DNA of 64,000 nucleotides from Petropleomorpha daqingensis (GTDB lineage: Bacteria > Actinomycetota > Actinomycetes > Mycobacteriales > Geodermatophilaceae). Position 1 is the first letter of the stretch, and every line of letters starts with the position of its first letter. Made by a program: the position numbers and the translations under genes. The notes beneath the pieces are model-generated. The model saw only the letters and a list, made by a program, of their open reading frames with translations. It ran no database searches and was not told the DNA's origin. The stretch is from the NCBI RefSeq assembly GCF_013408985.1, contig NZ_JACBZT010000001.1:2170001-2234000 (forward strand), written 5' to 3'. Positions 26,212-34,070 of the stretch are shown here, one piece after another.

Positions 26212-26904
26212 GTGAACCGGTCCGTCCCAGTGCATCCCGTCGTGCCGCCGGTTGCCGCCGTCCTCGCGGCCGTCGCCGCCGCGCTCGAGACGGTGGGTCT
26301 CGGGGTGCGGCTGTTCGACGTCCGGGGCGCGCTGGGACACCTGCTGTCGATGGACCTGCCGGGCTCGCTGCCGCGGCTGTTCGTCGCTTCCGTGCTGGCC
26401 GCTGCTGCCGTGGTCGCGGCGCTCGGGGCATGGCTGCGGCCCGGGCGTCGGGTGTGGTGGTCGGCTGTGGCCGCCTCGGCCGTAGGGCTGGCCGCGGCCA
26501 AGGCGGCCGGTGACCTGCACGTGCGGCTGGTCCACCTGTTCGGGACGGGCGAGCAGGCCTGGCGCGGCGCCGTCGTCCTCGGGATCGTCACCGCGGCCGG
26601 GCTGGTGTTCCTCTGGCGGCTGAGCGGCAACGACCGGCGGGACCGCCGGCGGATCGTCACGCTGCTCGCCGGGTACGCCGTCGCCGCCGTCGGGCTGTCG
26701 CTGGTCTCCACCTACGCGCGCATCACCGCCGGCCCGGTCTCCGCGGCGTTCGCGACCTTCGTCGAGGAGAGCGGTGAGGCGCTGACCGCGGCCGGGCTGC
26801 TGGTCGCCGTGCTCATCGGTGTGCTGCCGCGACTGGTCCTGCCGGCGGGCGACGTCCTGCGCCGCCGGGACGACCACCTGGAGGCTGCGCCGCTGGCCGC
26901 GTAG
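26212..26904 (+). CDS. Six-helix membrane protein, paralogue of 23568
   Basis: 230 residues from GTG 26212. It shares with the 23568 protein, without the extra N-terminal helix, LSMDLPGSLPRLFVAS near residue 43, GRRVWWSAV near 75, AAAKAAGDLH near 95, GYAVAAVGLSLVS near 160 and FVEESGEAL near 185, followed by LPRLVLPAGDVLRRRD. Identity is high enough to call recent duplication. Most helices are short and alanine-rich. No known family; I treat the conserved D, K/H and EE-G-E residues as the probable functional core. It precedes ugd by 51 bases on the same strand. Confidence 0.75.
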   Translation: MNRSVPVHPVVPPVAAVLAAVAAALETVGLGVRLFDVRGALGHLLSMDLPGSLPRLFVASVLAAAAVVAALGAWLRPGRRVWWSAVAASAVGLAAAKAAGDLHVRLVHLFGTGEQAWRGAVVLGIVTAAGLVFLWRLSGNDRRDRRRIVTLLAGYAVAAVGLSLVSTYARITAGPVSAAFATFVEESGEALTAAGLLVAVLIGVLPRLVLPAGDVLRRRDDHLEAAPLAA

Positions 26905-26955
26905 CCGGACTTCCTCGGCTGGCAGGGGTCCGGGGGCCGACCTAACGTCCGGTCC

Positions 26956-28275
26956 ATGCGCATCGCGGTCATCGGCTGCGGCTACCTCGGTGCCGTGCAC
27001 GCCGCCTCGATGGCCGAGCTGGGTCACGAGGTCGTCGGCATCGACGTCGACGAGCGCAAGGTCGCGATGCTCTGCCGCGGGGACGCCCCGTTCTACGAGC
27101 CCGAGTTCGGCGAGCTGCTGCGTCACTCGCTCGCCTCGGGCCGGCTGAGCTTCGGCACCGACGTCGCCGACGCGGCCGGTGCGCGGGTCCACTTCATCTG
27201 CGTCGGAACCCCGCAGAAGCACGGGGAGTACGCCGCCGACCTCCGGTTCGTCCGGTCGGCCGCGGAATCGCTGTTGGAGGTCCTCGAGCCGGGAGAGCTC
27301 GTCGTCGGCAAGTCCACCGTCCCGGTGGGGACGGCGGCCGACCTCGCGGCGATGTTCGGGGAGAAGGTGCCGGGCAGCCTGCTCGCCTGGAACCCGGAGT
27401 TCCTGCGCGAGGGCTTCGCCGTCCGCGACACCCTGCACCCCGACCGGCTGGTCTACGGCCTGCCTGCGGGCGAGGACGGCGACACCGCGGCGGCGGTGCT
27501 GGACGAGGTGTACGGGCCGATCGTCGCCCGCGGCATCCCGCAGGTCCGCACCGACTACGCCACCGCCGAGATGGTGAAGACGGCGGCCAACTCGTTCCTG
27601 GCCACGAAGATCTCGTTCATCAACGCCATGGCCGAGCTCTGCGAGGCCACCGGGGGCGACGTCAAGCTGCTGGCCGACGCGATCGGCTACGACGACCGGA
27701 TCGGGCGCAAGTTCCTCAACGCGGGCCTCGGCTTCGGCGGCGGCTGCCTGCCCAAGGACATCCGCGCGTTCATGGCGCGCGCCGGCGAGCTCGGCGCGGA
27801 CCAGGCGCTGACGTTCCTGCGCGAGGTCGACAACATCAACATGCGCCGCCGGATCCGCATGGTGGAGCTCGCCCGCGAGGTCTGCGACGGTTCCCTGCTC
27901 GGCAAGCGCGTGGCCGTCCTGGGCGCGGCGTTCAAGCCGGACTCCGACGACATCCGCGACTCCCCGGCGCTGAACGTCGCCGCCCAGCTGCAGCTGCAGG
28001 GAGCGGTGGTGCGGGTGACCGACCCGGCGGCGGTCGAGAACAGCCGCCGGGAATGGCCGCACCTGGACTACGCGGCCACGCCGGAGGAGGCCGCCGAGCG
28101 CGCCGACGCCGTCCTGGTGCTCACGGAGTGGAAGCAGTACCGCGACCTCGACCCGGCCGCGTTCGGCGAGATCGTGAACCGGAAGCGCGTTCTCGACGGC
28201 CGGAATGCGCTGGACAGGGACGCGTGGGTGGCCGCCGGGTGGTCGTATCGCGCGCTCGGTCGTCGCGGTAGCTGA
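26956..28275 (+). CDS. ugd: UDP-glucose/GDP-mannose dehydrogenase family protein (probable UDP-glucose 6-dehydrogenase)
   Basis: 439 residues, the usual length. The NAD-binding motif GCGYLGAVHAASMAELGH is at residue 6, GKSTVPVGT near 118, WNPEFLREG near 145, the invariant lysine/asparagine stretch VKTAANSFLATKISFINAMAEL near 205 (shown in parts), and the catalytic cysteine in GFGGGCLPKD near 260. C-terminal UDP-binding domain with LGAAFKPDSDD near 325. It oxidises a UDP-hexose C6 to the uronic acid in two NAD-dependent steps. UDP-glucose is the commonest substrate, but UDP-GlcNAc(A) production for the diaminouronate pathway at 57807-60720 is also possible. Confidence 0.92.
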   Translation: MRIAVIGCGYLGAVHAASMAELGHEVVGIDVDERKVAMLCRGDAPFYEPEFGELLRHSLASGRLSFGTDVADAAGARVHFICVGTPQKHGEYAADLRFVRSAAESLLEVLEPGELVVGKSTVPVGTAADLAAMFGEKVPGSLLAWNPEFLREGFAVRDTLHPDRLVYGLPAGEDGDTAAAVLDEVYGPIVARGIPQVRTDYATAEMVKTAANSFLATKISFINAMAELCEATGGDVKLLADAIGYDDRIGRKFLNAGLGFGGGCLPKDIRAFMARAGELGADQALTFLREVDNINMRRRIRMVELAREVCDGSLLGKRVAVLGAAFKPDSDDIRDSPALNVAAQLQLQGAVVRVTDPAAVENSRREWPHLDYAATPEEAAERADAVLVLTEWKQYRDLDPAAFGEIVNRKRVLDGRNALDRDAWVAAGWSYRALGRRGS

Positions 28276-28372
28276 CGGAGGTCGTCACGCTCCGTCGATC
28301 ACGCGCCGTGATCGAGCCTCGGAGCGAGCGGAACCGGTCGTTTTCCCTCCACCAACAACCAAGATTCGCCCG

Positions 28373-29464
28373 GTGACGGACGCGGAGTCGGCCGAAGGCA
28401 CGGGTGCCTCGCCGATCTCGCGCGCCTGGCTGCGCCGTCTGCTCCTGCTCGCTGCGCTGTGCGCCGCCGTCTGGGGAGTCCTGGTCCTGCTCGGCGGTGG
28501 AGCGCGCGCCGCCGAGATCCCGGTCGCCGGCACGACCGCCGGCGACGCGACGGACTCGTCCGGCGACCCCAGCCTGTCGGCCGAGCCCGGGGCGTGGGGC
28601 ACGGACGACGGGACGTCGTCCCTCCCGGCGGACGCCCCGCCGGTGCACGAGGTGCCGGACGCCGACACCCCGACGACCGACCCGAGCTCCTGGGACGACG
28701 CGGACGTCCCGCCGGCCGATCCACCGGCGGACGACGCCACCACGCCTCCTCCCGTCGTTGATCCGCTGCCGGTCGTCGAGCCCGCTCCCGAGCCGGCGCC
28801 GGTCGTCGAGCCCGCCCCCGAGCCGGCGCCGGTCGTCGAGACCGCCCCCGACCCCGCGCCGCCGATCGTCGAGTCCGCGCCTGACCCGGCGCCGCCGGTG
28901 GTCGAGGCCGTGGACACCAGCACCGTCGCGCTGTCCGACGACTCGACGCCGACCGCGGATGCGCCGGTCACCGAAGCCGCCGCCACGGAGGTGGTCCCGG
29001 CGGACGTGCCCGACCCGGCGACGATCACGCCGGCGCCGGTCGAGCCGGTAGCCGAGCCGCTGGTCGGCTGCGTAGCCGTCGCCGTCCCGCTGCCCGAGGC
29101 CGTGGTGCTCGAGCCGGCCCGCACGCTGACCGTCGCGGTCACCGCCAGCACGGTGCCGGCCGCGCCCGCTGCGCCGCACCTGTCCGGCGGCCCGGCCCCA
29201 GCGCCACCGCTCGGCGGGAGTCCGTACTCGCAACCGCCGCTGCCCCCGCTGCCGGTCTCGCCCTCCTCGGGCGGCGGCGCGGCGTGCGGGGGCACCGCCG
29301 GTCCGGGCGGCGCGCAGAACGACCCGGCCGCGCTCGGCCTGCTCGCGGCCCTGCCGGGTTCGTCCGACCTGTTCTTCTCCGACGAGCGCTCGGCCCGGCT
29401 CGCCGCCTGGAGCCGCGGCCTCGTCGTCGTCCGTGCCGAGGAGCCGTCGGCCAGTCCCGACTGA
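28373..29464 (+). CDS. Exported or membrane-anchored Pro/Glu/Val repeat protein
   Basis: 363 residues from GTG 28373. A basic segment and hydrophobic helix (about 20-42) form a signal peptide or anchor. The middle is low-complexity and acidic, with PEPAPVVE repeats encoded by 30-base units. The C-terminal ~120 residues have a GCVAVAVPL segment, LTVAVTAST, a glycine-rich turn with a conserved cysteine (GGGAACGGT) and LFFSDERSA near the end. That ending resembles the C terminus of the TPPGQ protein at 60873 (SAGSCAGT, FFVSDDGA), so the two are probably paralogues with different stalks. Likely a wall-spanning protein; function unknown. Confidence 0.7.
   Translation: MTDAESAEGTGASPISRAWLRRLLLLAALCAAVWGVLVLLGGGARAAEIPVAGTTAGDATDSSGDPSLSAEPGAWGTDDGTSSLPADAPPVHEVPDADTPTTDPSSWDDADVPPADPPADDATTPPPVVDPLPVVEPAPEPAPVVEPAPEPAPVVETAPDPAPPIVESAPDPAPPVVEAVDTSTVALSDDSTPTADAPVTEAAATEVVPADVPDPATITPAPVEPVAEPLVGCVAVAVPLPEAVVLEPARTLTVAVTASTVPAAPAAPHLSGGPAPAPPLGGSPYSQPPLPPLPVSPSSGGGAACGGTAGPGGAQNDPAALGLLAALPGSSDLFFSDERSARLAAWSRGLVVVRAEEPSASPD
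28769..28918 (+). repeat. 30-bp tandem repeats encoding PVVEPAPEPA
   Basis: Three near-identical 30-base units at 28769, 28799 and 28829, then more diverged copies. Units differ by single bases, mostly at wobble positions, so the peptide is kept. Part of the exported protein gene at 28373. Confidence 0.8.
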
Positions 29465-29503
29465 GGCGCGCGCTCTCGCGCGCCCGCCGGACGCACGTCC
29501 GGC
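29465..29503 (+). terminator. Tandem hairpins after the repeat-protein gene
   Basis: Immediately after the TGA is an 8-bp stem with a CTCT loop (29465-29484), then a 7-bp stem GCCGGAC/GTCCGGC with a four-base loop (29486-29503). No T-tract. Probable transcription terminator. Confidence 0.6.
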
Positions 29504-29552
29504 ACGCGGGTTCGTCGGCCGCTCGTGCCGCGACCCGGACGAAATCGCTCTC

Positions 29553-29567
29553 GACCCGTCACGGGTC
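29553..29567. promoter_or_regulatory. 15-bp dyad GACCCGTCACGGGTC
   Basis: Perfect 7-bp arms around a central C, about 100 bases ahead of the sugar-transferase-like start at 29665. Could be an operator. No regulator can be assigned. Confidence 0.4.
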
Positions 29568-29664
29568 ACACGACTGCACCCAGGACCGGTGCCATGCGAC
29601 GTTCCCCCCGCAGCCACGGCTGCGCGCCCCTTGTCCACTTCGCCTTCGACGGGAGGGCAGAGCA

Positions 29665-30228
29665 GTGCCGCGCTGGAACGCTGGTCTGACCCCGTTCGAC
29701 GGCCCCGCCGGCGCACGGGGGCCGGCGGAGCGTCGAACGCCGCCGGAAGCCGAGCGGACACCGGGGCGCGAGCCGCTGGGCAAGTCGCTGCTGGACCTGG
29801 TCGGGGGTGCCGTCCTGCTGCTGCTGGTGCTGCCCGTCCTGCTCGGACTCGCGGCGCTGCTGTGGCTGAGCCGGCCCGGCCCGGTGCTCTCCCGACGGGA
29901 GTGCGCCGGGCCGGCCGGTCGGACCTTCCAGCTGCTGTCGTTCCGGCCGGTGGCCGACGCCGAACCGCTGTTCCTCGACCGGCTGCTGCGCGCGGCGGGC
30001 CTCGACCAGCTGCCGCAGCTGCTCAACGTGCTGCGCGGCGACCTGTCCCTGATCGGTCCCCGGCCGCAGCCGGCCGGTGCCGTGCGGCAGCCGGTGGTGC
30101 TGCGGCCCGGGTTGATCGGGCTGCCGGCGGCCGAGGCGGCCGACTACTCCGGCGGCTGGTCGCTCGGGCGCGACCTGGCCATCCTGGTGGCCGCGGCCCG
30201 GGCGGGCCTGGTCGCGCGGCGGCGGTGA
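29665..30228 (+). CDS. Reduced sugar-transferase (PGT) family protein
   Basis: 187 residues from GTG 29665, with GGGAGGG seven bases upstream. One hydrophobic helix (about 42-66) leads into a shortened bacterial sugar-transferase domain: SRPGPVLSRRE, FQLLSFRPVADAEPL, LDQLPQLLNVLRGDLSLIGPRP. The KFR-S/T-M catalytic motif is changed to SFRPV, and PG-T-GLWQVSGR is changed to PGLIGLPAAEAAD. Between these the usual ~40-residue charged insert is missing. It keeps the QLPQLLNVLRG and GPRP segments, so it is a true relative of the enzyme at 19207, but catalysis is doubtful. Convergent with gmd, 10 bases apart. Confidence 0.72.
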   Translation: MPRWNAGLTPFDGPAGARGPAERRTPPEAERTPGREPLGKSLLDLVGGAVLLLLVLPVLLGLAALLWLSRPGPVLSRRECAGPAGRTFQLLSFRPVADAEPLFLDRLLRAAGLDQLPQLLNVLRGDLSLIGPRPQPAGAVRQPVVLRPGLIGLPAAEAADYSGGWSLGRDLAILVAAARAGLVARRR

Positions 30229-30238
30229 ACCGGGACCG

Positions 30239-31249
30239 TCAGTCGATGCGGACCAGCCGGCCGGCGAGCTCGTCGTCCAGCAGCTGGATGTCGGCGTCGA
30301 CCATGATCCGGGCCAGCTCCGGGGTCCGCACCGACGGCTCCCAGCCCAGCAGCGTCTTCGCCTTGGTCGCGTCGCCGATGAGCGCGTCCACCTCGGTGGG
30401 CCGCTCGTACCGCGGGTCGTAGCGCACGTGCTCGCGCCAGTCGAGCCCGGCGTGCTCGAAGGCGAGCTCGACGAAGTCGCGCACCGTGTAGGCGGTGTTG
30501 GTCGCGATCACGAAGTCCTCGGGCTCCGGGTGCTGGAGCATCCGCCACATCGCCTCGACGTACTCGGGTGCGTAACCCCAGTCGCGGACCGCGTCGAGGT
30601 TGCCCAGGTAGAGCTCCTTCTGCATCCCGGCCTTGATCCGCGCCACGGCGCGGGTCACCTTGCGGGTCACGAACGTCTCGCCGCGGCGGGGGGACTCGTG
30701 GTTGAACAGGATCCCGTTGACCGCGAAGACGCCGTAGGCCTCGCGGTAGTTGCGGGTGGCCCAGTAGGCGTACAGCTTGGCGACGCCGTACGGGCTGCGC
30801 GGGTAGAACGGCGTGAGCTCGTCCTGCGGCGGCGGCGTCGCACCGAACATCTCCGAGGACGACGCCTGGTAGATGCGCGAGCCGACACCGGCTGCGCGGA
30901 CCGCCTCGAGCAGGCGCATCGCGGCGATCCCGGTGACGTCACCGGTGAAGACCGGCTGGTCGAACGAGACGCGCACGTGCGACTGGGCGCCGAGGTTGTA
31001 GATCTCGTCCGGGTTGATGTCGCGCAGCAGGTTGATCAGCGAGACGCCGTCGGACAGGTCGCCGTAGTGGAGGAACAGCCGCCGGTCGGGGTCGTGCGGG
31101 TCCTCGTACACGTCGTCGAGGCGCCCGGTGTTGAAGGACGACGACCGGCGGATGAGCCCGTGGACCTCGTAGCCCTTCTCGAGCAGGAGCTCGGCCAGAT
31201 ACGACCCGTCCTGACCCGTGATGCCCGTGAGAAAGGCAGTGCTCGTCAC
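30239..31249 (-). CDS. gmd: GDP-mannose 4,6-dehydratase
   Basis: 336 residues, usual length, GTG start at 31249. SDR fold with [20 protein letters not shown] (NADP-binding) at residue 8, [13 protein letters not shown] near 34, a catalytic S/Y-x-x-x-K: SSSEMFG near 130 and [10 protein letters not shown] near 154, and [15 protein letters not shown] near 180. It converts GDP-mannose to GDP-4-keto-6-deoxymannose, the precursor of GDP-fucose, -rhamnose and -perosamine. It diverges from the fucose synthase across an 83-base region, so the two GDP-fucose steps share a control region. Confidence 0.95.
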   Translation of the reverse strand: MTSTAFLTGITGQDGSYLAELLLEKGYEVHGLIRRSSSFNTGRLDDVYEDPHDPDRRLFLHYGDLSDGVSLINLLRDINPDEIYNLGAQSHVRVSFDQPVFTGDVTGIAAMRLLEAVRAAGVGSRIYQASSSEMFGATPPPQDELTPFYPRSPYGVAKLYAYWATRNYREAYGVFAVNGILFNHESPRRGETFVTRKVTRAVARIKAGMQKELYLGNLDAVRDWGYAPEYVEAMWRMLQHPEPEDFVIATNTAYTVRDFVELAFEHAGLDWREHVRYDPRYERPTEVDALIGDATKAKTLLGWEPSVRTPELARIMVDADIQLLDDELAGRLVRID

Positions 31250-31332
31250 GTTTCCCCCTCATTCGGGCGACCCGTTGTTTCGAGTCGCGCCCGGGAAAAC
31301 GTAAGGTCGCGCTAGCGAAGAAAGGCAGGGAA
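31250..31332. promoter_or_regulatory. Divergent gmd/fcl promoter, copy A of a duplicated 83-bp module
   Basis: Exactly 83 bases between divergent starts. It is clearly similar over its length, including the GGCAGGGAA ribosome-binding site, to the 83-base divergent region at 32803-32885, and similarity continues into the first codons of the plus-strand gene (MAGASLDRG versus MAAASLSRG). It holds CGGGCG (31264) and CGCCCG (31288) as inverted half-sites and a possible -10, TAAGGT, at 31302-31307. Confidence 0.7.
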
Positions 31333-32298
31333 ATGGCGGGTGCATCGCTCGACCGGGGGAAGCCGGCATTCATCGCGGGACACCGCGGACTGGTCGGCGG
31401 GGCGGTGCTGCGGCACTTCCGGGAGCAGGGGTTCGGCCACCTGCTGACCCGGACGTCGTCCGAGCTGGACCTGCGCGACGCGGACGCCGTCGAGGCCTTC
31501 TTCGCCGCCGAGCGGCCGGCCACCGTGGTCATGGCCGCGGCGAAGGTCGGCGGCATCCTCGCCAACAGCACCTACCCGGCGGACTTCCTCTCCGACAACC
31601 TGCGCATGCAGGTCAACGTGCTCGACGCGGCCGCCCGCCACGGCGCGACCCACCTGCTGTTCCTCGGGTCGAGCTGCATCTACCCGAAGCTGGCCCCGCA
31701 GCCGATCCGTGAGGACAGCCTGCTCACCGGGCCGCTCGAGGAGACCAACGACGCCTACGCGATCGCCAAGATCTCCGGAGTGCTCCAGGTGCAGGCGCTT
31801 CGCCGCCAGCACGGCGTCCACTACGTCTCGGCGATGCCGACCAACCTCTACGGGCCGGGGGACAACTTCCACCCGACGCACTCGCACGTGCTGCCCGGGC
31901 TGATCCGCCGGTTCCACGAGGCCAAGGAGCAGGGCGCCGCGTCGGTCACCGTCTGGGGCACCGGAACCCCGCGGCGCGAGTTCCTGCACGTCGACGACCT
32001 GGCCCGCGCCTGCCTGTTCCTGCTGGAGAACTACGACGACCCGGCGCCGATCAACGTCGGTGTGGGCGAGGACCTGCCGATCCGCGAGCTCGCCGAACTG
32101 GTCGCCGACGTCGTCGGGTTCGAGGGTGCGCTGGAGTTCGACACGAGCAAGCCGGACGGCACGCCCCGCAAGCTCCTCGACGTCGGCCGGATCCACGACC
32201 TGGGGTGGAAGGCCGAGATCGGCCTGCGCGAGGGCCTCGAGCAGACCTACGCCTGGTACGTGGAGCAGCTGGCCGCCGGGGCGCTACGCGCCGCCTGA
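31333..32298 (+). CDS. fcl: GDP-L-fucose synthase
   Basis: 321 residues. Extended SDR: GHRGLVGGAVLRHF at residue 15, catalytic LGSSCIYPK near 110 and Y-x-x-x-K in YAIAKISG near 140, PTNLYGPGDNFHP near 165 (substrate region), and VWGTGTPRREFLHVDD near 205, all typical of WcaG/Fcl. It epimerises and reduces GDP-4-keto-6-deoxymannose to GDP-L-fucose. Starts at ATG 31333 after GGCAGGGAA. Its 3' end overlaps the convergent acyltransferase by 15 bases. Works with gmd opposite. Confidence 0.95.
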   Translation: MAGASLDRGKPAFIAGHRGLVGGAVLRHFREQGFGHLLTRTSSELDLRDADAVEAFFAAERPATVVMAAAKVGGILANSTYPADFLSDNLRMQVNVLDAAARHGATHLLFLGSSCIYPKLAPQPIREDSLLTGPLEETNDAYAIAKISGVLQVQALRRQHGVHYVSAMPTNLYGPGDNFHPTHSHVLPGLIRRFHEAKEQGAASVTVWGTGTPRREFLHVDDLARACLFLLENYDDPAPINVGVGEDLPIRELAELVADVVGFEGALEFDTSKPDGTPRKLLDVGRIHDLGWKAEIGLREGLEQTYAWYVEQLAAGALRAA

Positions 32299-32802
32299 GC
32301 CCTGGTCGAGCTCGCGCAGCAGCCGGGCGGGGACGCCGGCGTACGAGGCATCGGGTGCGCAGTCGCGGGTCACCACCGCGCCGGCGCCGATGACGGCCCC
32401 GCGACCGATCGTCACCCCTGGCAGGACGACGACGCGCGCCCCCAGCCAGGCCCCGGTCCCGATCACCACGGGCTCCGACCGGTTCGCCGCCGCGCGGTTG
32501 GCCGACGGGCCGAGGTCGTGCGTCGCGGCCGCGATCACCGCGCCCGCGCCGATGGCGACCCCGTCGCCGATCTCGACCGACGCGCTGCCGGGGTCGACGA
32601 TCGTCGCGCTGTTGAGGTAGCAGCCCTCGCCGATGCGCACCCGGCCGCCCTTGAAGAAGACGCTGTGCTCGATCCGGGTGCCGGCGCCGACGGGGATCCC
32701 CGCCAGCCGGAGCAGCGGCGGCCGCAGCCCCTCCGGCAGCCAGCGCGACGGGATCACGCACCGGCGGAGCAGTCCGCTCAGTGCGCTGCGCGCTGAAGGC
32801 AT
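32284..32802 (-). CDS. Hexapeptide-repeat O-acetyltransferase (WcaF/maltose acetyltransferase-like)
   Basis: 172 residues, ATG 32802. Left-handed beta-helix repeats (IGEGCYLNSATIV, IGDGVAIGAGAVI, IGTGAWLGARVVVLPGVTIG, IGAGAVVTRDC; shown in parts) with a catalytic histidine in AATHDLGP near 97 and the ASYAGVPARLL closure. The N-terminal region has the RRxxIP-type helix of the family. It would O-acetylate a sugar of the repeat unit, plausibly fucose given its place between the GDP-fucose genes and a GT4. Transcribed from copy B of the duplicated divergent promoter. Confidence 0.85.
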   Translation of the reverse strand: MPSARSALSGLLRRCVIPSRWLPEGLRPPLLRLAGIPVGAGTRIEHSVFFKGGRVRIGEGCYLNSATIVDPGSASVEIGDGVAIGAGAVIAAATHDLGPSANRAAANRSEPVVIGTGAWLGARVVVLPGVTIGRGAVIGAGAVVTRDCAPDASYAGVPARLLRELDQGSGGA

Positions 32803-32885
32803 CCCGTCCCCCTATTTCGGGCGAGCCATTCTTCGAACGGCCGCCCGAAAACCGTAATGTCGGGGTACCGGTGGAAGGCAGGGAA
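32803..32885. promoter_or_regulatory. Divergent acyltransferase/GT4 promoter, copy B of the 83-bp module
   Basis: Second copy of the module at 31250. Here the dyad is perfect: TTTCGGGCG (32815-32823) and CGCCCGAAA (32842-32850) with an 18-base spacer containing TTCGAA. A possible -10, TAATGT, is at 32855-32860 for the plus-strand gene, followed by GGCAGGGAA ahead of its ATG. The dyad is a good operator candidate shared by both copies. Confidence 0.72.
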
Positions 32886-34070
32886 ATGGCGGCTGCATCG
32901 CTCTCCAGGGGGACGTCGTCCCCGTTGCGGATCGCCGTCGTGCACAGCTTCTACCGGAGCGACTCGCCCAGTGGTGAGAACGCGATGGTCGACGCCCAGG
33001 TGGCGGCCCTCCTCCGGCGCGGTCACGAGGTGCGCCTGTTCGCGGCCGCCAGCGACGACGTGGGCGGCCCGCTCGGGGCGCTCCGCCAGGCGGTCACCGT
33101 CGCGACCGGCGCCGGCCGCGCGCCGGTGCGCGACTGGGCCCCGGACGTCGTCCACCTGCACAACACCTTCCCCAACCTGGGCCGGCGGTGGACGGCGCGG
33201 CTGGACGTGCCGCTCGTCGCGACCCTGCACAACTACCGGCCGCTGTGCGCTGCCGCGACGCTGTACCGCGACGGTGCGGTGTGCACCGAGTGCGTCGACT
33301 CCGGCCGGCACCGTGGTCTCGTGCACGGCTGCTACCGCGGCTCCCGGCTCGCCACGCTCCCGCTCACCCTCGGCCAGCGCGGCGCCGACGACCCGGTGCT
33401 GCGCTCGGCGGCCGTCCTCACCGCCCTCTCGCCGTCCCAGGCCGAGCGGTTCGTCGCGGCCGGGGTGCCCGCCGAGCGGCTGCGGGTGCTGCCGAACTTC
33501 GTCCCGGACGACCTGGCACCCGCGCCGGGCCCCGGCGGGCACGCCTGGCTCTACGCCGGTCGGCTGACCGCCGACAAGGGGATCGCCGACGCGGTGCACG
33601 CCTGGCCCGCCGAGATCCCGCTGGTCGTCGTGGGCGACGGTCCCGCGGCCGACGACGTCCGGGCGGCGGCGCGCGGCAAGCAGGTGGACGTCCGCCCGCC
33701 GCTGTCCCGGCCGGAGGTGCTCGACCTGCTCGGCCGCAGCCGGGGCCTGGTCTTCCCCAGCCGCTGGCCCGACCCGTTCGGCCTGGTCTACGCCGAGGCC
33801 CTGGCCGCCGGCACCCCCGTGCTCGCCACGCACCCCTCGGCGGCGGCCGCCATGGCCGGGCAGGACGGCGCGGGCCTGGCGGTCGACGCGGTCACCCCTG
33901 AGCTCGTCCGGCGGGCGCACGCGGACTTCGCCGGCGGGCGGCCGGCCGCGCGCCGCGCCTTCGAGGCGCGGTACACCGAGGCGGCGCACGTCGCCGCCCT
34001 CGAGGAGGTCTACGCCGAGGCGATCGGCGTGCCCACCACCCGCTCGCGGAGGAGCGTCAGCAGAGCCTGA
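32886..34070 (+). CDS. GT4-family glycosyltransferase
   Basis: 394 residues from ATG 32886. N-terminal domain: HSFYRSDSPSGENAMVDAQV (family sugar-acceptor loop), DVVHLHNTFPNLG near 85, then a cysteine-containing CTECVDSGRH stretch near 130 that is common in this GT4 subgroup. Donor domain: LYAGRLTADKGI near 222, VVGDGP near 245, and the E-x7-E region FPSRWPDPFGLVYAEALAAG near 290. It should act on GDP- or UDP-sugars; which one is unknown. Its last 61 bases overlap the convergent glycosyltransferase. Confidence 0.88.
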   Translation: MAAASLSRGTSSPLRIAVVHSFYRSDSPSGENAMVDAQVAALLRRGHEVRLFAAASDDVGGPLGALRQAVTVATGAGRAPVRDWAPDVVHLHNTFPNLGRRWTARLDVPLVATLHNYRPLCAAATLYRDGAVCTECVDSGRHRGLVHGCYRGSRLATLPLTLGQRGADDPVLRSAAVLTALSPSQAERFVAAGVPAERLRVLPNFVPDDLAPAPGPGGHAWLYAGRLTADKGIADAVHAWPAEIPLVVVGDGPAADDVRAAARGKQVDVRPPLSRPEVLDLLGRSRGLVFPSRWPDPFGLVYAEALAAGTPVLATHPSAAAAMAGQDGAGLAVDAVTPELVRRAHADFAGGRPAARRAFEARYTEAAHVAALEEVYAEAIGVPTTRSRRSVSRA

